NCBI GenBank assembly: GCA_944363755.1 | Contig: CALVVC010000049.1 | Location: 1 to 7,509, forward strand | DNA: 7,509 nt | Direction: 5' to 3' | Origin: an uncultured Bacilli bacterium | GTDB taxonomy: Bacteria > Bacillota_I > Bacilli_A > RF39 > UBA660 | Shown here: piece by piece, positions 1-6,305 of the stretch | How positions within the stretch are numbered: the stretch's first letter is position 1 | Layout of the letters: each line of letters starts with the position of its first letter | Program-made: the position numbers and the translations under genes | The notes under the pieces: model-generated | What the model was told of the DNA's origin: nothing | The model's input: only the letters and a program-made list of their open reading frames with translations | The model's database searches: none

Positions 1-470
1 GGTAATTTCTTAATATAAGTAGTTTTCTCACCAAAAGATGAAAGTAACTTCTTTTCTTTTTCTATTTTCTTAATATTTAATGAATCTAACGTATAAAGGT
101 ATGATTTACTACTCTTAAAATCACAATCTATTTTTTCTTTATTTACAATATCTTTAACTACTCTTAAAGCTTCTTTTTGACTACGATAATATAAATATGC
201 TTTATCTTTTCCAAAAATATTATTAAGTCTAGTATAAATATCCTCTTGTAAGAATGTAAGTTTAGCACTACTTCTACTAGATGCTCCACTACCTAGTCTA
301 TTTTTCTCTACCAAAGCTATTTTTCTCTTATCATCCTTAAATTGATAAAAGGTACTACAACCTGTAATACCTCCACCAATTATTAAAATATCAACATCTA
401 TATTTTCATCTAATGCTTTATACTTATCACTATCATTAACACTATCTTGCCATATAGAAATATTTTTCAT
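1..470 (-). CDS. FAD-dependent oxidoreductase (DAO family, YhfW-like), partial: N-terminal 156 residues
   Basis: The gene runs off the left edge, so only the N-terminus is visible. It opens MKNISIWQDSVNDSDKY and then shows a Rossmann strand and FAD-binding GxGxxG (IIGGGITG, residues 31-37), followed by the ribose-binding acidic residue at the end of strand 2 (ALVEK, E55). A GASSRSSAKLT segment (62-72) matches the position of the GTTGHTTAK-type motif of Bacillus YhfW-like oxidoreductases. In that family the protein is a cytosolic flavoenzyme of the glycine/D-amino-acid oxidase (DAO) superfamily, often with a C-terminal Rieske [2Fe-2S] domain. That part lies outside the window, so the Rieske domain is inferred. 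The substrate is unknown. The start is the ATG at 470-468, ten bases after a clear AAGGAGA (487-481). It follows the PepSY gene by 37 bases on the same strand with no terminator seen, so the two are probably co-transcribed. Confidence 0.85.
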   Translation of the reverse strand, partial: MKNISIWQDSVNDSDKYKALDENIDVDILIIGGGITGCSTFYQFKDDKRKIALVEKNRLGSGASSRSSAKLTFLQEDIYTRLNNIFGKDKAYLYYRSQKEALRVVKDIVNKEKIDCDFKSSKSYLYTLDSLNIKKIEKEKKLLSSFGEKTTYIKKL

Positions 471-507
471 ATAATCACTGTCTCCTTATTTCTATTATGG
501 CTAAAAT

Positions 508-1104
508 CTAATCATATATACTATCTTTATCGTAACTAATTATATCTCCAGTAGTAGCATTAATCTCATAATCATATTCTATATTATTATAAAAGAATTC
601 TAATTCATAAACTAAAGTATGATTATCATGGTCTAGTTCTTCTCTTGTAAACTTTACACTATTAATATCAACGCCTGCACTAGTAACTGCAATATTCTTA
701 GCTTCATCTAAAGAGATGCTAGCAGTTACATTATTAAGGCTATTTTGATTATTAGAGTTACTATTATTACTACCATTACTATTGTTATTATTAGAATTAT
801 TTTGACTATTATTAGTATTTATATTTCTAAAATCAGTATAAATAACTTTTCCTTCTTTAGCATCTATCTTATATTCATAATCTCTATTTTGATAGTAAAC
901 CTCTACTTCATAAACACCTTTATCAAATTCAAAATCAATATCTTCAAAATATAAATCTCCACTATTAACATTCATATTAGCAGCAATAATGTCTTTTACT
1001 TCATTTTTACTAATAAAAGCAGTCTTAAAATAAAGTAAAACAAGCAAGGCAATTATAGCAAGTATACCTACTACAATAATAATTATTTTTCCATACTTTT
1101 TCAC
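508..1104 (-). CDS. Membrane-anchored protein with two PepSY domains
   Basis: A 198-residue protein with a short basic N-terminus (MKKYGK), one hydrophobic segment at about residues 5-26 and no signal peptidase site, so it should be an N-terminally anchored extracytoplasmic protein. Two PepSY-like units follow: about 31-90 (ISKNEVKDIIA ... YEYKIDAKEGKVI) and about 129-193 (ISLDEAKNIAV ... YDYEINATTGDII). They are joined by an Asn/Ser-rich linker (about 95-127) that is low-complexity in DNA and protein. PepSY domains are known from propeptides of secreted peptidases, where they act as inhibitors; here no peptidase domain is attached, so the role is unknown. A GTG at 1113 is in frame, but AGAAAGGGTGAT (1120-1109) is a good Shine-Dalgarno placed correctly for the GTG at 1104 and too close for 1113, so I chose 1104. 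It ends in TAG, just before the FAD oxidoreductase. Confidence 0.88.
   Translation of the reverse strand: MKKYGKIIIIVVGILAIIALLVLLYFKTAFISKNEVKDIIAANMNVNSGDLYFEDIDFEFDKGVYEVEVYYQNRDYEYKIDAKEGKVIYTDFRNINTNNSQNNSNNNNSNGSNNSNSNNQNSLNNVTASISLDEAKNIAVTSAGVDINSVKFTREELDHDNHTLVYELEFFYNNIEYDYEINATTGDIISYDKDSIYD
742..825 (-). repeat. Low-complexity AAT/AGT codon tract (Asn/Ser linker of the PepSY protein)
   Basis: A run of mostly AAY and AGY codons encodes the linker between the two PepSY units. It is imperfect rather than a clean microsatellite, so replication slippage could change its length in steps, but nothing in the sequence shows phase variation. Confidence 0.6.
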
Positions 1105-1128
1105 AAATATCACCCTTTCTATACTATG

Positions 1129-1157
1129 ATTTTATCATTACATTTTATTTAAGTAAA
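1129..1157 (-). promoter_or_regulatory. Promoter for the PepSY / FAD oxidoreductase pair
   Basis: On the minus strand TTTACT (1157-1152), a 17-base spacer and TAAAAT (1134-1129) form a plausible sigma-A promoter. A TGA immediately before the -10 gives the extended -10 TGN signature. It lies just downstream of the terminator of the AlbA_2 gene, so the PepSY gene should be transcribed independently of the genes upstream. Confidence 0.5.
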
Positions 1158-1171
1158 GATAGTTTTAGAAG

Positions 1172-1198
1172 AAAAGAAGAACCTATAGTTGTTCTTCT
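1172..1198 (-). terminator. Intrinsic terminator of the AlbA_2 gene (copy of the valS terminator)
   Basis: AGAAGAAC (1198-1191) pairs perfectly with GTTCTTCT (1182-1175) around an 8-base loop that contains the final codon and the TAG stop, followed by a T-rich tail TTTCTTCT. The hairpin overlaps the end of the gene and is nearly identical to the one ending valS. Confidence 0.6.
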
Positions 1199-1207
1199 AA
1201 TAACTTA
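1172..1207. repeat. 36-bp direct repeat, left copy
   Basis: Identical at 35 of 36 positions to 2605-2640, in the same orientation, with one difference (G at 1188 against A at 2621). It encodes the last seven codons, the stop codon and the terminator hairpin of the AlbA_2 gene. The two copies are 1433 bp apart and bracket that gene exactly. Confidence 0.9.
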
Positions 1208-2523
1208 TCTGTTATTTTCCAATAACCATTTTTATTAGCACCAATTCTTTCAATATATTTGTTATCAATAAGTACTTTAAAATTTCTTATAATTGTTCTT
1301 TTATTTACATCAAGCAACCTAGCTAATTCATCTTGTGTTATATTAGGTCTATCCATAATTAATTTTATAATTGATTTTTGAAGTTGATTAAGAAATATAT
1401 ATGATTCGTATTTTAATTTACTTGTTTCATTTTTAAATTGGTTTTCATTAAAAGGAATACTAACTCTTATGTGATTTGGGAAAAAATTAAATATAGATTT
1501 ATCATAGCTTTTTAATACTCTTTGTATACCAGTTCCTAATTGTTCAACAAATCCTAAATCCCTAAAAATTCTCATCAATTCAGGATTTCTAGGATTAGAA
1601 AAACCTTCTAAAAATTCATCTTGTGAGACTCCTTCTTGAATCCCACCATTTGATGAAATAACTAACTTATCGTCAAACAACTCAAACTTTGGTGAATATC
1701 CATTGCACCAATCATTATGAACAAGAGCATTTGTTACCAACTCTTTAACTGCATTATAATCATACAACTTAATCTCTTTTCTAGTTTTATATTCAATTTT
1801 AGTGTATGTTCTATTCTCTAACATTATTTTATTTAAAATGTTATCAGTTATTTTTACTAAAGAACAAAATCCAAAATCTTCATTTTCTATTAAATTAGAA
1901 ACGTTATTGCCTTTATACTTAGCAAATTGAACAGAAATATTATTATTATCTGCTAATAAGTAAGCTAGATAGTTAAATTCATTATTATCATTATAAAAGT
2001 CAAGTTTCCTTAAAAAATTATCATTTACTTCAAACCCTTTTTCTTGATAATAAATCTTTAAGGTTTTAAATTCTAAATTTTGTTTAGGTGATTTTATATT
2101 TTTTAAAGAATTCCTTGTGCGTTTAGAAAACAAATTTAATATATCTTCTTGATTCATACTCTCTACTGAAGAACCAATTCTAATAAAACAACTATCTGGT
2201 GTCATACCCATCCCTCTTAAATAATAAGGCCTTTCATTTCCTTTAGCAATGATTATTTGAATATATTTTTTATCATTCTTTTGGTTTAATATAACATCAA
2301 ATAATCCTAAAGCTGATGGCATAATATTGTCTTTTATTCTATCTTTTATCGTTCTTTGTAATAAATCTAAATTTCCTGTTAAACCTTTTATATTTCCTTT
2401 ATCATCTACACCTATAAATATATTCCCACCATCTGTATTTAAAAAAGCAATTACTTCTTTTTCAATATTGTCTGTAAGTTTTATTTTAAACTCTGTTCTT
2501 TTATCCTCTATCAATCCTATCAT
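1183..2523 (-). CDS. AlbA_2 (Schlafen-type) / GHKL-like ATPase / winged-helix putative transcriptional regulator
   Basis: A 446-residue cytosolic protein. Residues about 5-125 form an AlbA_2 (divergent AAA_4) domain with the typical EDKRTEFK start, the AFLNTDGGNIFIGVDDKG core and a late FIRIGSS. Residues about 255-340 resemble the RecG-C-terminal-like GHKL ATPase (HATPase_c_4): N-box ELVTNALVHNDW (261-272), SNGGI (291-295), SNPRNPELMRIFRDLGFVEQ and a LGTG glycine loop (329-332). Residues about 381-436 are a winged helix-turn-helix (ITQDELARLLDVNKRTIIRNF). Proteins with this layout are usually annotated as ATP-binding or RNA-binding proteins or transcriptional regulators; the ligand and target are unknown. 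The start ATG at 2523 has GGAGGT (2536-2531) seven bases upstream. The promoter carries three 12-bp repeats, which suggests autoregulation (inference). The last seven residues, stop and terminator copy the end of valS. The whole gene sits between direct repeats, which suggests a mobile or inserted cassette. Confidence 0.88.
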   Translation of the reverse strand: MIGLIEDKRTEFKIKLTDNIEKEVIAFLNTDGGNIFIGVDDKGNIKGLTGNLDLLQRTIKDRIKDNIMPSALGLFDVILNQKNDKKYIQIIIAKGNERPYYLRGMGMTPDSCFIRIGSSVESMNQEDILNLFSKRTRNSLKNIKSPKQNLEFKTLKIYYQEKGFEVNDNFLRKLDFYNDNNEFNYLAYLLADNNNISVQFAKYKGNNVSNLIENEDFGFCSLVKITDNILNKIMLENRTYTKIEYKTRKEIKLYDYNAVKELVTNALVHNDWCNGYSPKFELFDDKLVISSNGGIQEGVSQDEFLEGFSNPRNPELMRIFRDLGFVEQLGTGIQRVLKSYDKSIFNFFPNHIRVSIPFNENQFKNETSKLKYESYIFLNQLQKSIIKLIMDRPNITQDELARLLDVNKRTIIRNFKVLIDNKYIERIGANKNGYWKITDKLLEEQL

Positions 2524-2543
2524 TTAAGTAACCTCCAATTACA

Positions 2544-2572
2544 ATTATACTAGATGTCACTATAAATGTCAC
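2544..2572 (-). promoter_or_regulatory. Promoter of the AlbA_2 gene, overlapped by iterated operators
   Basis: GTGACA (2572-2567, one mismatch to TTGACA), a 17-base spacer and a perfect TATAAT (2549-2544). The -35 box is formed by the middle one of three 12-bp repeats. The expected start of transcription near 2537 leaves almost no leader before GGAGGT (2536-2531). Confidence 0.65.
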
Positions 2573-2589
2573 TATAAATGTCACTATAA
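2554..2589 (-). repeat. Three perfect 12-bp tandem repeats (TTATAGTGACAT), putative operator array
   Basis: On the minus strand TTATAGTGACAT occurs three times with no spacer and no mismatch, followed downstream by CTAG and the -10 box. Each unit contains GTGACA, and the middle copy provides the -35 hexamer. A binding protein would therefore compete with RNA polymerase. The obvious candidate is the winged-helix protein encoded just downstream; this is inference from position. Confidence 0.85.
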
Positions 2590-2601
2590 ATTTTGCATAT
2601 A

Positions 2602-2631
2602 GGAAAAAGAAGAACCTATAATTGTTCTTCT
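2602..2631 (-). terminator. Intrinsic terminator of valS
   Basis: AGAAGAAC (2631-2624) pairs with GTTCTTCT (2615-2608) around an 8-base loop containing the last codon and the TAG stop of valS, followed by TTTT then CC. The stem is perfect but AT-rich and the T-tail is short, so strength is uncertain. Confidence 0.6.
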
Positions 2632-2640
2632 AATAACTTA
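2605..2640. repeat. 36-bp direct repeat, right copy (3' end of valS)
   Basis: The right-hand partner of 1172-1207, with 35 of 36 identical bases. It comprises the last codons, stop and terminator of valS. Since ValRS is the conserved gene here, this copy is probably the original and the left one the duplicate. Confidence 0.9.
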
Positions 2641-5153
2641 AGTTTAGTTTCTTCTTCTTTTAACTTTTCTCTATCAAGATTAACTATATTCTTAGGTGCT
2701 TTATTAACATAGTTTTCATTACTAAGTAATTTCTTACGTCTATTAATAGAATCTTTTAACTTCTTAATATTATCTTCTAATTCTTCTTTATTAACTTCAT
2801 TTTTAAAGAAATAAGTAATGTTAATTAAAGTAGATTTATAGTTAATAGATTGATAATCTTCTAAAGGCTCTTTAATTATAATATCATCAGTAATCTTTAA
2901 TTGTGATTTATAAATATACTCTAAATCACTATTAGTACTAAACATTACTAAATCATTTTTCTTAATATCATTAGTAGCTTTTAAATTTCTAATCTCTCTT
3001 AAATCAATAATAACTTTAGATATTTCTTCCATCTCTTTATTAAATACAGTTTCACTATCATACTTAGGATAAGTACTAATTACAATAGATTCACTATCTT
3101 TAAATGGTAACATAGAATAAATTTCTTCTGTTACATAAGGCATAAATGGATGAAGAAGTTTTAATATAGTTGTTAAAACATCTAGTAAAACACTCTTAGT
3201 AGTATCATTCATTAAAGCTTTACTTAACTCTATATAGTTATCACAAAAATCTTCCCAAATGAACTTATATAACATATTACCAACATTATGAAAGTCATAA
3301 CTATCCATATTTTTAATAACATCTTTAATTAAATTATTTTTTAAGGTTAAAATCCATTTATCAGCTTTACTTAAATTTTGATAATCATATCCTGATGTTT
3401 TCATATCTTCAAGATTCATTAATACATAACGAGAAGCATTCCATAATTTATTAATAAAGTTCCAAGTAGATTTAACTTTCTCTTCATCATATCTTAAATC
3501 TGTACCTGGAGCAGTATTTGTTGTTAAGAAAAATCTAAGAGAATCCGCTCCATATTTATCAATAACATCCATAGGATCTACTCCATTACCTAAAGACTTA
3601 CTCATCTTACGTCCTTCTTTATCACGAATAAGTCCATGGATAAGACAATCTTTAAATGGTCTTTTATTTGTAAACTCTAATCCTTGGAAAGTCATACGAT
3701 TAACCCAAAATGGAATAATATCATAACCAGTTACTAAGACATTATTAGGATAATATCTTTTAAATAAATCGGTCTCTTCTGGCCAACCTAGTGTTGAAAA
3801 TGGCCATAAAGCAGATGAAAACCAAGTATCTAGTACATCTTCATCTTGTACCCAACCATCACCTTCTGGTGCATCCATTCCAACATATACTTCATCACCT
3901 TTATACCAAGCAGGTATTCTATGTCCCCACCATAATTGACGAGATATACACCAGTCATAAGTAATTTCCATCCAGTGATTCATTGTTTTCTCATAACGAA
4001 CTGGTACAAAGTTTACTTTAGTATCTTTATTTTTTTGATTATCAAGAACTCTATCGGCAAGAGGTCTCATCTTAACAAACCATTGTTTAGATAAAGTAGG
4101 CTCAACTACGGCATCACTTCTCTCACTATGTCCAACATTATGCATCATCTCTTCTATATTAATAAGCAAGTCTTGTTTCTTTAAATCTTCTACTAGTTTA
4201 AGACGACATTCTTCACGAGTCATTCCCTCATATCCTTTAGCATTCTCATTCATAGTAGCATCTAAATTCATTACAACAACCCGAGGTAAGTTATGTCTTA
4301 ACCCTACTTCATAGTCATTAGGGTCATGGGCAGGAGTTATCTTAACAACACCAGTTCCAAACTCTGGGTCTGCATGAATATCTCCAACAATTGGTATTTC
4401 TTTATTAACAATAGGTAAAATTACTGTTTTACCAATTAAATGTTTATATCTATCGTCAGAGGGATTTACAGCGACTGCCGTATCACCAAATAAAGTCTCT
4501 GGACGAGTAGTTGCAACATCTAAATACTCATCAGTACCAGTTATATAATATTTAATATGGTAAAATGCTCCCTTATCTTCTTTATAGATAACTTCTTCAT
4601 TAGATAAAGCCGTCATTTGTACAGGATCCCAGTTAATAATTCTCTCTCCTCGATAAATTAAACCTTTCTCATAAAGTTTAACAAAAACATATCTAACGGC
4701 TTGGCTAAGTCCTTCATCTAAAGTAAATCTTTCCTTCGTATAATCAAGACTAAGTCCTAGTTTTGCCCATTGTTCATGAATAGTAGTAGCATACTCATCT
4801 TTCCAACTCCAAGCGTGTTCTAACCATTCATCACGAGTTATCCCTCTTGGATTAATCCCCATTTCTCTAAGTCTCTTATCAACTTTCGCTTGTGTGGCAA
4901 TACCAGCATGATCCATTCCAGGAAGCCATAAGGCATCATACCCACACATTCTCTTATATCTAATAATAATATCTTGAAGCGTTGTATCCCAAGCATGACC
5001 TAAATGTAGTTTACCTGTAACATTAGGTGGTGGTATCACAATACAAAAAGGCTCTTTACTTTTATCTTTATCTCCTTTAAAGTATCCTTTATTTACCCAA
5101 TTATTATACTTATTCATCTCTACTTCTTTATGATTATATTTCTTATCTAACAT
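2616..5153 (-). CDS. valS: Valyl-tRNA synthetase
   Basis: A class I aminoacyl-tRNA synthetase that charges tRNA-Val with valine in the cytosol. The 845-residue protein is slightly shorter than Bacillus ValRS (about 880). It has the HIGH-type motif in [15 protein letters not shown] (residues 41-55), the CP1 editing domain with [17 protein letters not shown] (215-231) and [15 protein letters not shown] (266-280), the [15 protein letters not shown] block (403-417), the KMSKS loop (516-520), an anticodon-binding helical domain and a C-terminal Lys/Glu-rich coiled-coil arm (about 785-845). An in-frame ATG at 5189 would add 12 residues, but [19 protein letters not shown] is the natural start, with GAGG (5168-5165) nine bases upstream of ATG 5153. 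The first 11 bases overlap the end of the upstream gene, which favours translational coupling. Expression should be governed by the valine T-box upstream of that gene. Confidence 0.97.
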   Translation of the reverse strand: MLDKKYNHKEVEMNKYNNWVNKGYFKGDKDKSKEPFCIVIPPPNVTGKLHLGHAWDTTLQDIIIRYKRMCGYDALWLPGMDHAGIATQAKVDKRLREMGINPRGITRDEWLEHAWSWKDEYATTIHEQWAKLGLSLDYTKERFTLDEGLSQAVRYVFVKLYEKGLIYRGERIINWDPVQMTALSNEEVIYKEDKGAFYHIKYYITGTDEYLDVATTRPETLFGDTAVAVNPSDDRYKHLIGKTVILPIVNKEIPIVGDIHADPEFGTGVVKITPAHDPNDYEVGLRHNLPRVVVMNLDATMNENAKGYEGMTREECRLKLVEDLKKQDLLINIEEMMHNVGHSERSDAVVEPTLSKQWFVKMRPLADRVLDNQKNKDTKVNFVPVRYEKTMNHWMEITYDWCISRQLWWGHRIPAWYKGDEVYVGMDAPEGDGWVQDEDVLDTWFSSALWPFSTLGWPEETDLFKRYYPNNVLVTGYDIIPFWVNRMTFQGLEFTNKRPFKDCLIHGLIRDKEGRKMSKSLGNGVDPMDVIDKYGADSLRFFLTTNTAPGTDLRYDEEKVKSTWNFINKLWNASRYVLMNLEDMKTSGYDYQNLSKADKWILTLKNNLIKDVIKNMDSYDFHNVGNMLYKFIWEDFCDNYIELSKALMNDTTKSVLLDVLTTILKLLHPFMPYVTEEIYSMLPFKDSESIVISTYPKYDSETVFNKEMEEISKVIIDLREIRNLKATNDIKKNDLVMFSTNSDLEYIYKSQLKITDDIIIKEPLEDYQSINYKSTLINITYFFKNEVNKEELEDNIKKLKDSINRRKKLLSNENYVNKAPKNIVNLDREKLKEEETKLKLLEEQL

Positions 5154-6024
5154 TACCTTTATCCTCACTTTTCTTTTTATATTCTTCATATCTTTTCTTT
5201 ACTTCTTTTTCTATTAAATCTAAACCATCAAGTTCTTCTATAATAAATTTACCATCTATATTTTTACTAATAGTTGCCTTTCTATCGCTGTATTTTAAAA
5301 TCATTTCTTTATTATTAATAAAATAATCATATTGTCTTTTAGTAACTGTTTTAGGAATATCTATTATGATATTGCCAAACCCTTCAACTGTATTATAACA
5401 AAAATGTCCAAGACTAGCCATTGTAAGAGGTGCAACTAAAAAATCATCTTTACTAAATTTATAACCCAAATGATATTTATTAGAAAAATCTTGATATCTA
5501 TCAACATGATTTTCACTATCAACAATAATTCCCTCAAATAAATCATCTTCTATTTGTTCTTCATCTGGAACAATAATGACTCGTCCTACCACTTTAAATC
5601 TTTTTCTAAAATCTAAATATCTTTTATTTATTATAGATAACTCAATGTCAAAATCTTCTATCTTTTCTTCAATAACTTTTCCATCTACTTCACTATAATT
5701 ATTAAAGCCAAGGTATTCATAGTCTTTAAAATTATTCAAATTAATATCTAACCATCTTTTCTGATTATCTGTTATAAGACTAGGCACATAAAATACGGCT
5801 ATATTCATATAATCCCAACTAGTTTTAACTACTAAATGCCCATCTTTAGCAAGTAAAGCAGGTGCTATATTACTATCATCATCAGTAAATCTATATGGAA
5901 GATTATATGTATCTATAAATTCTTTTATATATTTTAAATGATTCTCACCACTATTTAATATTCTAAAGAAAACATCACTGTTTAACATATATTCATTTGG
6001 AATAATATATAATCTATTCTTAAT
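5143..6024 (-). CDS. Unrecognised tandem-repeat protein, first gene of the T-box-valS operon, probable ATT start
   Basis: I do not recognise this family. The soluble protein (293 residues from ATT 6024, 281 from ATG 5988) consists of two tandem copies of a domain of about 140 residues: about 4-142 and 148-285. Shared positions (ATT numbering) include R4/R148, P9/P153, E11/E155, ENH 27-29/171-173, a YxLxYxF segment, DD, AP 54-55/198-199, GH 62-63/206-207, then NI, P, T and Q, DGK 114-116/257-259 and KRY 134-136/277-279. No signal peptide, membrane segment or metal cluster is evident. AAGGAGG (6038-6032) is seven bases upstream of ATT 6024, while ATG 5988 has no Shine-Dalgarno. The repeat alignment continues without gaps upstream of ATG 5988, supporting the longer form. 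It overlaps valS and shares its valine T-box, so a link to valine or tRNA status is suggested by context only. Confidence 0.8.
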   Translation of the reverse strand: MKNRLYIIPNEYMLNSDVFFRILNSGENHLKYIKEFIDTYNLPYRFTDDDSNIAPALLAKDGHLVVKTSWDYMNIAVFYVPSLITDNQKRWLDINLNNFKDYEYLGFNNYSEVDGKVIEEKIEDFDIELSIINKRYLDFRKRFKVVGRVIIVPDEEQIEDDLFEGIIVDSENHVDRYQDFSNKYHLGYKFSKDDFLVAPLTMASLGHFCYNTVEGFGNIIIDIPKTVTKRQYDYFINNKEMILKYSDRKATISKNIDGKFIIEELDGLDLIEKEVKKRYEEYKKKSEDKGNVR

Positions 6025-6030
6025 AATAAC

Positions 6031-6038
6031 ACCTCCTT
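6031..6038 (-). promoter_or_regulatory. Shine-Dalgarno AAGGAGGT that points to an ATT start
   Basis: This near-perfect ribosome binding site has no ATG, GTG or TTG in the operon reading frame within reach. In-frame ATT codons occur 4 (6027) and 7 (6024) bases downstream of GGAGG. The first in-frame ATG is 43 bases away. The site can also pair with the T-box antiterminator arm at 6071-6060. Confidence 0.6.
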
Positions 6039-6109
6039 AAAATAAAAAATAACTATAACTTAAGGGCGTTAAAAGAGTCTACGCTGTACCACCTTAATTT
6101 ATAGTTATT
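6039..6109 (-). terminator. Long leader hairpin with U-tract in the T-box expression platform
   Basis: An 18-base arm at 6109-6092 pairs with 6065-6048 with a single A-G mismatch, followed by TTTTATTTT up to the Shine-Dalgarno. It looks like an intrinsic terminator. Unlike the textbook arrangement, the antiterminator elements lie in its apex instead of supplying one exclusive arm, so its part in switching is uncertain. The 5' arm can also fold back on ATAGTT (6115-6110) as a small hairpin. Confidence 0.6.
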
Positions 6110-6270
6110 AACTATCTTATTATCTTATAACGGTAAAACCGTGGTAACTTACTACTATTTCAGAAACCCTGCTCTATTCACTACCTTCCATATATCATAT
6201 TGTTAATTTCCACCATCCATTAACTCTCTATAAATACTTTATATGTACTCCTTGAATATCAATCGCATTT
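6042..6270 (-). ncRNA. T-box riboswitch leader, valine specifier (GTA)
   Basis: Stem I is closed by TATTC (6258-6254) with GAATA (6179-6175). The specifier bulge has AAGGAGTA on one side, with the AGTA loop-E element, and GAAGGTAGT on the other; GTA at 6184-6182 is a valine codon followed by a purine. The distal part carries AGAGAG and GGATGGTGG within a GTTAAT/ATTAAC hairpin. ACGGT/ACCGT forms stem III. The T-box AAGGTGGTACAGCG (6095-6082) builds an antiterminator AAGG-bulge-GCGT paired with ACGCCCTT; its UGGU matches the ACCA end expected for tRNA-Val. Uncharged tRNA-Val should switch on the downstream pair of genes, ending with valS. Confidence 0.92.
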
Positions 6271-6276
6271 AAGTGT

Positions 6277-6305
6277 ATTATAAAATATTATTAAATATTT
6301 TACAA
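6277..6305 (-). promoter_or_regulatory. Promoter of the T-box / valS operon
   Basis: TTGTAA (6305-6300), a 17-base spacer and a perfect TATAAT (6282-6277) place the transcript start near 6270, just before stem I of the T-box. The -35 box includes the TAA stop codon of the preceding gene. Confidence 0.65.

Noticed and set aside
745..954. Plus-strand open frame opposite the PepSY gene
   Set aside because: It is the complement of the Asn/Ser linker and PepSY codons, giving an Ile-rich low-complexity product with no ribosome binding site.
1105..1113. GTG 1113 as start of the PepSY protein
   Set aside because: The Shine-Dalgarno abuts this codon; GTG 1104 has the right spacing and gives the usual MKK start before the membrane segment.
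2327..2527. Plus-strand open frame opposite the AlbA_2 N-terminus
   Set aside because: The opposite strand encodes a clear AlbA_2 domain; this frame has no recognisable domain and ends in the promoter region.
2554..2589. A short CRISPR-like or satellite array
   Set aside because: Only three 12-bp units with no spacers; their overlap with the -35 box makes an operator array the better explanation.
5154..5189. Longer valS start at ATG 5189
   Set aside because: The 12 extra residues (basic, [10 protein letters not shown]) are not typical of ValRS and overlap the upstream gene; ATG 5153 has a suitable ribosome binding site and gives a normal N-terminus.
6042..6270. An unannotated protein-coding gene or tRNA in the gap before the valS operon
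   Set aside because: The stretch is accounted for by stem I, specifier, stem III and the T-box; no cloverleaf or credible reading frame is present.
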